Shown piece after piece: positions 7,951-14,793 of a DNA stretch of 64,000 nt (positions are counted from its first letter, which is position 1; every line of letters starts with the position of its first letter). Origin of the DNA: Hymenobacter cyanobacteriorum (GTDB lineage: Bacteria > Bacteroidota > Bacteroidia > Cytophagales > Hymenobacteraceae). A model generated the notes under the pieces. It saw only the letters and a list, made by a program, of their open reading frames with translations. It did no database searches and had not been told where the DNA came from. The position numbers and the translations under genes were made by a program. The stretch lies in assembly GCF_022631375.1 (NCBI RefSeq), contig NZ_JALBGC010000001.1, forward strand, positions 372,001-436,000, written 5' to 3'.

Positions 7951-8406
7951 CTAGTCGGTATCGCGCATTTTGTCGAGCAAGTCGTTCAGCTGCCGGGCTT
8001 CGGCCTCGCTCAGGCTGGCGTGGGCAGCAGCTTGCATCACGCCCGATTCTTCAATCTGGTCGAGCAGGGCCAGGCCGGCCGGGGTAATGCGAATGTCGAC
8101 GGCCCGGCGATTGGATGGGCAGACGGTGCGCGTGACGAGCTTTTTTTCTTCGAGCCGGTCCACGATGCGCGAGGCGTTGCTGGTTTTGTCCAGCATGCGC
8201 TCAATCAGCAGCGCCACCGTGGCGGGCTGCGGGTGCTGGCCGCGCAGAATGCGCAGAATATTGAACTGCGGCGACGTAAGCGCAAACCGCTTGAACGCGC
8301 AGGCCTGCCGTAGCTGCAACCAGCCCGACGTGTAAATCAGGTTGATAATGGCCTTTTGGTGTTCATCCTGGAAGTGAGCCTGCTTGATTTCGTCTTCGAT
8401 ACGCAT
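7951..8406 (-). CDS. MarR family transcriptional regulator
   Basis: The 151-residue protein is a winged helix-turn-helix regulator of MarR type: dimer helices at both ends, the recognition region 'TVALLIERMLDKTSNASRIV' followed by the wing 'RLEEKKLVTRTVCPSNRRAV' with the typical 'DIRIT..G..LL'. The ATG at 8406 is preferred because the longer frame upstream covers the AT-rich promoter and palindromes. It is upstream of yceI on the same strand, so it likely controls yceI and itself. Two palindromes in its leader (8435-8446 and 8449-8462) are candidate operators. The ligand is unknown. Confidence 0.9.
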   Translation of the reverse strand: MRIEDEIKQAHFQDEHQKAIINLIYTSGWLQLRQACAFKRFALTSPQFNILRILRGQHPQPATVALLIERMLDKTSNASRIVDRLEEKKLVTRTVCPSNRRAVDIRITPAGLALLDQIEESGVMQAAAHASLSEAEARQLNDLLDKMRDTD

Positions 8407-8434
8407 GAGTGATACTGGAATCGGCTGCAAATAT

Positions 8435-8446
8435 ATGTACGTACAT
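8435..8446. promoter_or_regulatory. perfect 12-bp palindrome, candidate MarR operator
   Basis: The sequence atgtacgtacat is self-complementary and sits 29 bases before the MarR start codon in an AT-rich region. Three bases further on, aatgt-cgca-acatt (8449-8462) forms a second inverted repeat. Both are placed where an autoregulating MarR dimer would bind; this is inferred from position only. Confidence 0.45.
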
Positions 8447-8565
8447 TTAATGTCGCAACATTGTTCCCGATTTTTTTCTTTTTCCCGGCGTACTTCGGCG
8501 GTGCATGGCCAAAACCTCGCCAATTTTCGTAGGCTGGCACATTCACCTCATCCCTACTTATTGCC

Positions 8566-9135
8566 ATGCAACGACTCGGAATATTTTTGCTGGCGGTTGC
8601 TTTAGCCACCGCCGCCCCCCGCCTCGCCGCCGCCCAGGATGGCGGTTTCCCGGTGCAAACCACCGCCAGCACCCAGTTTGTGATGCAGAACGGCGAAGTG
8701 GTGAAGCGCGACGGTAATCAGATTACGCCACTCAGCCAGAATGTAAAGCTAGCCAGCGGCGTCAAAATCAACTACAAAAACGGCATCGTGGAAATGCCCG
8801 CCGACAAGCTCAACGCCAGCGGCAAAAAAATAACCCTGCGCGAGGGCGACTACGTGCGCGCCGACGGCGGTGTAGTATTTGCCACGCCCGGCAGTGCCGC
8901 CGCTGCCAAAGGGGCCGCCCCCACCCCGCCCGGCGCCATCTACGAAAAGTACGTGCAGCGCGGCCCCGGCTACGCCGACCCGGCCCAGCGTGTGCCCATG
9001 CTCAATAAAAAAATCGAACTGCTGAATCAGAAAATCAGCCTGCTCAGCCAGGGCCGCTCCGACCTGCCCGATACCAAAGCCCTCGACGCGCAGCTGATGG
9101 ACCTTGATGCCCAACTGAATGCCCCGGTGAAGTAA
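8566..9135 (+). CDS. secreted protein with DUF6799-like modules
   Basis: The 189-residue product has a signal peptide ending near 'LAAAQDG' and then two short similar modules: 'QFVMQNGEVVKRDGNQITPL' followed by 'VKLASGVKINYKNGIVEMPA', and 'KITLREGDYVRADGGVV'. The pattern 'm.nG.v......l.....l.nGt.v..dG.v...dG....L.eGd.v..dG' matches what I remember as DUF6799, frequent in Hymenobacter. The C-terminal third is a charged helix ('KKIELLNQKISLLSQGRSDL') that may form a coiled coil. The same kind of module is fused to the N-terminus of the protein at 10407, which makes the two genes related. Function is unknown. Confidence 0.75.
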   Translation: MQRLGIFLLAVALATAAPRLAAAQDGGFPVQTTASTQFVMQNGEVVKRDGNQITPLSQNVKLASGVKINYKNGIVEMPADKLNASGKKITLREGDYVRADGGVVFATPGSAAAAKGAAPTPPGAIYEKYVQRGPGYADPAQRVPMLNKKIELLNQKISLLSQGRSDLPDTKALDAQLMDLDAQLNAPVK

Positions 9136-9141
9136 TCCAGC

Positions 9142-10146
9142 TTACGCCCGCAGTTGCAAGCGCCCTTCGGTTTCGGTCACGAGGCCGAAGGGCTCGTCGC
9201 GGATAACCAGGAAGCCGTCGAGGTCGAGCACGTCGACCAACGCGCTGATTTGCAGGGCGGCGGCAATGCCTACGCTGGTTTCCACCATGCAGCCCATCAT
9301 CGGAATCAGGCCGTGGGCACGGGTGCGCCGCAACAGGTCGATGCCCCGGCGAAAGCCGCCGGCTTTCATCAGCTTCATGTTCACACCGTGAAACTGTTCG
9401 GCGATGGCAGCAAAATCGGCCGAGTCGGTTACCGATTCGTCGGCCAGCAGCGGCACGCCCGCGCGGGGCCGCAGGTGGCGGTAGTCGTCGACGCAATCGG
9501 CGGGCATGGGCTGTTCGAGCAGGCGCATGTTCAGGCCGGGCAGCGCACGGGCCTGTTCCAGAAACTGCAGCACGCCATCGGCATCGCGCCAGGTTTCGTT
9601 GCCATCTATTAACAAGGAATGGCCGGGCAGCAGGCGCGTCACTTCGCGCAGCAAGTCGAGGCCTTCAGTGGCGCTCACCTTCACCTTTAGCAAGTCGAAG
9701 CGGGCCGCTTTCTGCTCGCGCAAAAAAGTGGCGACTTCGCCGGGAGCCATAATGGGTAGCGTGAACGCCGTGGGCGCGGGCGTCGGGGCCGGCACGCCCA
9801 GATACTGCCATTCCGGCTGCCCCGCCCGGGCCGCCAGCCACTGCACCAGCGCCGACTCGAGCGCGAAGTTGAGCGCATGGGCCACCGGGTGCGCCGCCAG
9901 CAGCGCGTCGAGTTCGTCCAGCGTCGCGACTTCGTGCAGGCCGTGCGCCTGCAAGGTGGCAAACTGTTCCTGCAGCAACTCAGGGGTTTCGCCGTAGCGC
10001 ACGTTGGGCGCGGCCTCGCCCTGGCTGCTGAAACCGTGGCCGGCTATGCGCACCAGCAGGTTGGTTTTGGTGGTGGAGGCGTTGCGGGCGATTTTCCAGA
10101 CGTACCGCAGCGGCAGTACCAGGGGCGTAATGGACCAGACGGGCAT
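9142..10146 (-). CDS. dipeptide epimerase of the enolase superfamily (L-Ala-D/L-Glu epimerase-like)
   Basis: This 334-residue enzyme belongs to the mandelate racemase/muconate lactonizing group. The barrel carries the paired lysines of 'LLKVKV' (Lys154, Lys156), metal ligands Asp181 ('LIDGNETW'), Glu211 ('LEQP') and Asp236 ('LADES'), and the second catalytic Lys258 in 'VNMKLMKAGG'. That set fits dipeptide epimerases, which invert Ala-Glu stereochemistry during murein peptide recycling. The exact dipeptide cannot be told from sequence. ATG at 10146 gives the usual N-terminus ('WSITPLVLPLRYVWKIARN'). It is convergent with the DUF6799-like gene and divergent from the gene at 10407. Confidence 0.88.
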   Translation of the reverse strand: MPVWSITPLVLPLRYVWKIARNASTTKTNLLVRIAGHGFSSQGEAAPNVRYGETPELLQEQFATLQAHGLHEVATLDELDALLAAHPVAHALNFALESALVQWLAARAGQPEWQYLGVPAPTPAPTAFTLPIMAPGEVATFLREQKAARFDLLKVKVSATEGLDLLREVTRLLPGHSLLIDGNETWRDADGVLQFLEQARALPGLNMRLLEQPMPADCVDDYRHLRPRAGVPLLADESVTDSADFAAIAEQFHGVNMKLMKAGGFRRGIDLLRRTRAHGLIPMMGCMVETSVGIAAALQISALVDVLDLDGFLVIRDEPFGLVTETEGRLQLRA

Positions 10147-10340
10147 GAGGATGCAGAAAAAGGCAAAGGCTCCACGCGGAGGCGTTGCGTTGCGTGCATA
10201 CGCGGCCGCGGCCGGAAAGTGACAATGCAAACCTCAACCATTCGCCGAGAAAATACCGGCATTGAACGGCGATGCTTGGCATTCCAACAACTATTGCCTG
10301 TCTGCTACTGCCGAAAAGGTGAAAACCCTTCAGCCGATAA

Positions 10341-10348
10341 TACATTTG
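10341..10348 (+). promoter_or_regulatory. Bacteroidota -7 box (TACATTTG) upstream of the 10407 gene
   Basis: TACATTTG matches the TAnnTTTG consensus of Bacteroidota primary-sigma promoters and lies 58 bases before the ATG. I see no clear TTG at the expected -33 distance, so this is a moderate call. Confidence 0.5.
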
Positions 10349-10406
10349 CAGCGGTGGAATTTACGCTTTTCCGCTAATTAATTTCATTCTCAACTGTTCT
10401 GCAAAT

Positions 10407-11663
10407 ATGAAATCTCCGTTACTTTCTTCTTTGGTAGTTGCTGCTGGCTTGTTGGTGGCAACGGCTGCCCCAATTAGCGCACAAAAGCGCAATACGCAGG
10501 TAGTCAGCGGCTCACTCCCGTGGTTTACGGTGGCCAACAAGCTGATGGTGGTGCAGACGGGTTCCACTACCAAAGTGCTGGAAAAGGACGTAACTCTGCC
10601 CAACGGCAGCCGCGTGGAGTATAAAACGCAGTCGGTAGTGCTGGCCAACGGCACGCGGGTGCGCCTGCAGGAAGGCGACCTGCTGAGCCTGAACGGCGAG
10701 TTGATTCAGAAGTCGCCGGCTGCCGGCGCCCCGCCGGCCGATGCCACGGCCAGCATTGCGCCCAGCCCCATGCCCACCGTGCTGGCGGCCCCGGCCACCG
10801 CGCCCAAGCCCGCCACGCCAACGCCCGCCCCCGCACCAACCGCCACTGCCCCCTATACCGGCACTTTCAGCTACCGGCCCGAAGCGCCGGTGAACGGCAA
10901 GCTGCGCGGCGTAGTGGAATTGGGAGCCAGCGGCTTCAACATGTTCATCATTCGCGTCGACGACAAGCGCAACTGGAAGCTGGAGAAATCGGAATTCGGC
11001 AACAGCCTGGTGATGGAGAACATGGCTTCGGAGGAGGACGTGCGCACCGGCCTCAAAGCTTACATCGGCAAGATGCTGGACTTCGGCGTGCCCAGCCGCG
11101 ACATTCATTTCGTGGTGAGCTCGGGCGCCGCCCTGGCCGAAAACACCCACCGCATTGTGAAAGGTCTGGAGGCCCTGAAGTACGTGGTAACGACCGTGAC
11201 GCCCGAGCGAGAAGGTATTCTGGGCCTGCGCGCCGCCTTGCCAGCCGACTACGCCACCAAAGGTTTTGTGGTAGACATGGGCTCGGCCAACAGCAAGATT
11301 TCGTGGTACGCCGCCGGCCAGCCCCGCGTAGAAGACACCTACGGCTCGAAATACTACGAAAAAAACGTGGACGATGCCGCCGTAGCCGCCGCCGTAAAGG
11401 CCAAAGCCGCCCAGGTGCCGGCCAAGTTGCGTGGCACCTGCTTCATCATCGGCGGGGTGCCCTACGAGTTGGCCAAGGCCGTGCGCCAGGGCCAGGAGCC
11501 TTACACCGTGCTCAAAGCGCCCACCGACTACCCGCAGCTGAGCGGGGCCAAAATCAAGTCGGGCCTGAACATCTACCAGGCCCTGGCCGAAGCCACCGGC
11601 TGCCAGCAGTTCGTGTTCGGCTACGACTCCAATTTTACCATCGGCTACCTGTTGTCGCTGTAA
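10407..11663 (+). CDS. secreted two-part protein: DUF6799-like module plus Ppx/GppA-like ASKHA (actin-fold) domain
   Basis: The protein has 418 residues. A signal peptide ends near 'ISAQ'; residues 40-102 contain a DUF6799-like module ('TLPNGSRVEYKTQSVVLANG' and 'LQEGDLLSLNGEL'); a Pro/Ala/Thr linker fills 103-155; residues 165-418 form the main domain. That domain shows the phosphate-loop pair of the ASKHA fold, 'VVELGASGFNMFIIR' (169-183) and 'VVDMGSANSKISW' (288-300), a segment 'VTPEREGILGL' placed like the 'isgeeEA..' segment of exopolyphosphatases, and 'GTCFIIGGVPYELAK' (343-357). A close paralogue with a membrane anchor instead is encoded at 26734-27750. Whether it binds ATP or polyphosphate outside the cytoplasm is unknown; the first loop has Glu in place of the usual Asp. 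Confidence 0.7.
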   Translation: MKSPLLSSLVVAAGLLVATAAPISAQKRNTQVVSGSLPWFTVANKLMVVQTGSTTKVLEKDVTLPNGSRVEYKTQSVVLANGTRVRLQEGDLLSLNGELIQKSPAAGAPPADATASIAPSPMPTVLAAPATAPKPATPTPAPAPTATAPYTGTFSYRPEAPVNGKLRGVVELGASGFNMFIIRVDDKRNWKLEKSEFGNSLVMENMASEEDVRTGLKAYIGKMLDFGVPSRDIHFVVSSGAALAENTHRIVKGLEALKYVVTTVTPEREGILGLRAALPADYATKGFVVDMGSANSKISWYAAGQPRVEDTYGSKYYEKNVDDAAVAAAVKAKAAQVPAKLRGTCFIIGGVPYELAKAVRQGQEPYTVLKAPTDYPQLSGAKIKSGLNIYQALAEATGCQQFVFGYDSNFTIGYLLSL

Positions 11664-11689
11664 GCATTCGCTTAAACTTAGCGGTTCCG

Positions 11690-11723
11690 AATGCCCCGTG
11701 CCATGCGCACGGGGCATTTTTTT
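11690..11723 (+). terminator. intrinsic terminator after the 10407 gene
   Basis: The stem atgccccgtg pairs with cacggggcat around a seven-base loop and is followed by a run of T. It ends transcription after the Ppx/GppA-like gene. Confidence 0.9.
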
Positions 11724-11824
11724 GGCTCGTGCCGCGCCCGGCCGACGGCTTCGGTGGCCGGCGCTGGCCGGATAATGCCGTTCTTTAGGGCCGCAATTCA
11801 TTTTCCCGGTACTCCCACCCCCGC

Positions 11825-13192
11825 ATGTTTAAATCCCGCTTACTCCTGCTTGCCGTTGTTTTGGTTATTCTGGCCGCGTTGCTCACCGTGCTGGGCACCA
11901 GCCTGCCGCCGGCCGTGCCGGTTGCTGCCCGCTGGCTGGCGCTGGCCGCCATTGCTGCTGCTGCCGCCCCGCGCCGCTCCCTCACCCTCTGGATTGTGGT
12001 GAGCATGCTCGTCGGCATCGAGCTGGGCCACGATGCACCCGGCGTGGCCATGAGCCTGAAAGTGCTCAGCGACGCCTTCCTCCGGCTCGTGAAAACCATC
12101 ATCGCGCCGCTGGTATTCGCCACGCTGGTCGTCGGCATCGCCGGCCACGCCGACCTGAAACAGGTGGGCCGCATGGGCATTAAAGCCCTGGTTTACTTTG
12201 AAATCGTCACCACGTTCGCCCTGTTTATCGGTCTGGCGGCCATCAACCTCACCAAAGCCGGCGTGGGCATCAGCCGCGTGGGCGTGAAGGAAGAGGCCCT
12301 GACCGCCGCGCCAACTCAAACGGCGGCCGATATCATCCTGCACATCTTTCCCGAAAACATTGCCAAATCCGTAGCCGAAGGGCAAGTGCTACAGGTGGTC
12401 ATCTTCGCCATTATCTTCGCTATCGGCCTGGCGCTCACCCCCGAGCGGCCGCGCCGCGTGATGCTGGACTTCTGCGAAAGCCTCTCGGAAGTGATGTTCA
12501 AGTTCACCAACGTAGTGATGTATTTCGCGCCGCTGGGTGTGGGCGGGGCCCTGGCCTATACGGTGGGCAAAATGGGCTTCGCGCCCCTATTCAATGCCTT
12601 GCAGCTGCTCCTGACGCTGTATGGCGCACTCATCGCCTTCGTGCTGCTGGTGCTGCTGCCGGTGGCGCTGTTTGCGCGCTTGCCGCTGCGCCGCTTCATC
12701 GCGGCCGTGGCCGAGCCGGTGAGCATTGCCTTCGCTACCACTTCTTCCGAAGCGGCCCTGCCCCGCGCCATGGAAGCTATGGAGAGCATCGGCGTGCCGC
12801 GTCGCATCGTGGCCTTCGTGATGCCCACGGGCTACTCCTTTAACCTCGATGGCACCACGCTCTACCTGTCGCTGGCGGCCGTTTTCGTGGCCCAGGCGGC
12901 GGGTGTGCCCCTCTCCTTCGGCCAGCAATTGCTGATGGTGTTTACCCTGATGCTGACCAGCAAGGGCGTGGCCGGCGTGCCCCGCGCCTCGCTCGTGATT
13001 CTGCTGGCCACGGTGGCTTCGTTCAACCTGCCGGCCTGGCCGGTATTCATCATCCTGGGCATTGATGCGCTGATGGACATGGCCCGCACGGCCGTGAACG
13101 TGCTCGGCAACTGCCTCGCCTCGGCCGTGGTGGCCCGCTGGGAGGGCGAGTTTGTGGACGGTTACGTGGGGCCCGACCCAGCGGCCGAGTAA
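11825..13192 (+). CDS. dicarboxylate/amino acid:cation symporter (DAACS family)
   Basis: A 455-residue integral membrane transporter of the GltP/DctA family that imports C4-dicarboxylates or acidic amino acids with Na+ or H+. Recognisable parts are 'LVKTIIAPLVFATLVVGIAG' in the first half, the serine-rich re-entrant loop 'ATTSSEAALPRAMEAM', the 'PTGYSFNLDGTTLY' motif and the second hairpin 'MLTSKGVAGVPRASLVIL', then 'DMARTAVNVLGNCLASAVVA' with the conserved substrate-contacting Asp and Asn. The substrate cannot be assigned more closely. The gene stands alone between two intrinsic terminators. Confidence 0.95.
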   Translation: MFKSRLLLLAVVLVILAALLTVLGTSLPPAVPVAARWLALAAIAAAAAPRRSLTLWIVVSMLVGIELGHDAPGVAMSLKVLSDAFLRLVKTIIAPLVFATLVVGIAGHADLKQVGRMGIKALVYFEIVTTFALFIGLAAINLTKAGVGISRVGVKEEALTAAPTQTAADIILHIFPENIAKSVAEGQVLQVVIFAIIFAIGLALTPERPRRVMLDFCESLSEVMFKFTNVVMYFAPLGVGGALAYTVGKMGFAPLFNALQLLLTLYGALIAFVLLVLLPVALFARLPLRRFIAAVAEPVSIAFATTSSEAALPRAMEAMESIGVPRRIVAFVMPTGYSFNLDGTTLYLSLAAVFVAQAAGVPLSFGQQLLMVFTLMLTSKGVAGVPRASLVILLATVASFNLPAWPVFIILGIDALMDMARTAVNVLGNCLASAVVARWEGEFVDGYVGPDPAAE

Positions 13193-13224
13193 GCAACTGG
13201 CACAATCAAAATTGAACGAAAACG

Positions 13225-13258
13225 AGGTGCCTGAGGTTAGCCCGGGCACCTTTTTTTT
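13225..13258 (+). terminator. intrinsic terminator after the symporter gene
   Basis: The stem aggtgcc pairs with ggcacct across a 13-base spacer and is followed by eight T. Confidence 0.85.
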
Positions 13259-13401
13259 ATAAAAAATTCGGGCAAAATGGCCATGATGCCATTTTAATAC
13301 CGTAATTTAGCCCTAGGAACCCTGCTGCGGGGTTTCCGTATGGATATAAGACAATTTTTGCTTTTCTTCTTTTTATCGGGTTTTTCTATTACCTTCAAGC
13401 T

Positions 13402-14064
13402 ATGAAAATTCTTCGTCAAGGGGCGGTACTGGCACTGGTGCCCACGCTGCTGGGAGCAGCCTCCTGCGTTTCGGTAAAAAACCAGATGCGTAGCACGCCC
13501 ACGGCGGCCATTGCCAACCGCCTGCCCCCGCTGGAAATTCTGGCTGACCAGGGCCCGCTGGCCATGAACGATGGCGCCCTGCCCGAAGACCCGCTCAAAT
13601 TGTTCCAGCAGGAGTGCCGCATCAACCTGACCGAGCCCACCGACTCGGCCACCTACGGCTACGCCAAGCTGGTGGTGAAAAAGGTGAAAACCCTGCGCAC
13701 CGGCCGCGGCCTGCAAGGGGCGCAGGTGCTCACCTTCCTGCTGCCCGCCGTGGTAGGCGTGCCGCTGGAGTGGTACAAAACCACCCTGCTTGCCGAAGTG
13801 CAGGTGAGCGACGCCGCCGGCAACCTGCTCGGCTCGTACGAGGGCACCGGCACTTCCGAGGTGAAAGTGGCCATGTACCACGGGTACTCGCAAACCGATG
13901 CCCCCCGCCTGGCCGACGTCATCGCCCTGCGCGGCGCGATGGCCAAGATTCGCCCGCAGCTTGATACCGCTACGACCCGCCTGCGCCCGCTGCTGATGGC
14001 CGGCGGCACCGTCGAAAACCCCACTATTCCGGCGGCTTCGTCGTCGGCTACGGGCGGCCGCTAG
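13402..14064 (+). CDS. lipoprotein of unknown function (220 aa)
   Basis: The signal peptide ends in a lipobox 'LGAASC', so the mature protein should be lipid-anchored at Cys22, probably at the outer membrane. The body holds 'LFQQECRINLTEPTDSATYG', a long strand-helix region 'YAKLVVKKVKTLRTGRGLQG', a hydrophobic stretch 'AQVLTFLLPAVVGVPLEWYK' and 'LLAEVQVSDAAGNLLGSYEG'. The last pattern resembles a beta strand pair seen in lipoproteins that assemble on membranes, but I recognise no family. A short inverted repeat (13274-13281 with 13288-13295) in the 5' leader may be regulatory. The next lipoprotein gene follows on the same strand. Confidence 0.8.
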   Translation: MKILRQGAVLALVPTLLGAASCVSVKNQMRSTPTAAIANRLPPLEILADQGPLAMNDGALPEDPLKLFQQECRINLTEPTDSATYGYAKLVVKKVKTLRTGRGLQGAQVLTFLLPAVVGVPLEWYKTTLLAEVQVSDAAGNLLGSYEGTGTSEVKVAMYHGYSQTDAPRLADVIALRGAMAKIRPQLDTATTRLRPLLMAGGTVENPTIPAASSSATGGR

Positions 14065-14145
14065 GCAATTCTTTCCGGCAGGCTTCGTTTGTGCAGGCCC
14101 GCTGCTTTCACCAGCCCCACCGGGGCGCGTGGGGGCGGCGGGCCT

Positions 14146-14153
14146 TACCTTTG
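14146..14153 (+). promoter_or_regulatory. Bacteroidota -7 box (TACCTTTG) just before the 14161 gene
   Basis: TACCTTTG fits TAnnTTTG and ends 7 bases before the ATG at 14161. If used, the transcript would have almost no leader. The -33 element is not evident. Confidence 0.45.
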
Positions 14154-14160
14154 GCACGTG

Positions 14161-14724
14161 ATGGCTCTACTTTTAATTAACCGATTGGTGGCCTGTGCGG
14201 GCCTGGCACTGCTGCTGGCGGGCTGCTGCGCCAACAACGTGTGCGACTGCCCCAACGAAGCCCAGGCCGATGCCATTCGCATTGTGTTCGACCGCAGCAA
14301 GTTCACGACCGATGACCTCGACACACTGGCCTTGGTGCGCTACCTGCACTACGACATGAAAAACCGGCCCGCCATTCTTCCCAAACCCGAGACGGCCATC
14401 ATTGTGCGCACTGCGGCCCAACTTGCGGTCAATGATACCCTGATTATCAACAACGCCACGCCCTTCACCCAGCTGGGCAGCGCCCGGCTCGATACGTTCA
14501 GCTACGTGCTGCGCTATTACCCGGGCACGAAGCCCCGGGTGCGCGCCGGCAAGCGGCTACTGGTGATTGAACGAGTAAAGCTGAGCGGCAGCTTCGAAGG
14601 CGACGGCTGCTGCACCTGCTACTCTAATTCGCGGAAGCTCGTTCAGGTGTGGCCCGACTCTGTTCCAACCCCCACTTTTACCGACCTGAAATCGCGCAAA
14701 GCAGTGCTGCCGGTAACGAAGTAG
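14161..14724 (+). CDS. cysteine-rich lipoprotein of unknown function (187 aa)
   Basis: The N-terminus 'LACAGLALLLAGCC' (after the initial 'MALLLINRLV') is a lipoprotein signal with lipobox 'LAGC'. The mature part starts with clustered cysteines ('CCANNVCDC') and has another cysteine group 'GDGCCTCYSN' near the end, which may form disulfides or bind a metal. The middle is beta-rich ('TIIVRTAAQLAVNDTLII' in part, and 'FSYVLRYYPGT'). No family is recognised. The ATG at 14161 is chosen because it begins the signal peptide; a longer frame upstream reads low-complexity sequence and covers the promoter box. Confidence 0.75.
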   Translation: MALLLINRLVACAGLALLLAGCCANNVCDCPNEAQADAIRIVFDRSKFTTDDLDTLALVRYLHYDMKNRPAILPKPETAIIVRTAAQLAVNDTLIINNATPFTQLGSARLDTFSYVLRYYPGTKPRVRAGKRLLVIERVKLSGSFEGDGCCTCYSNSRKLVQVWPDSVPTPTFTDLKSRKAVLPVTK

Positions 14725-14793
14725 CCGCTCCGGAAGAGTGGAACGTATAACCGGACGGATGCGCTTACTCGCTCCTTTCTTCTGCACGCTTAT

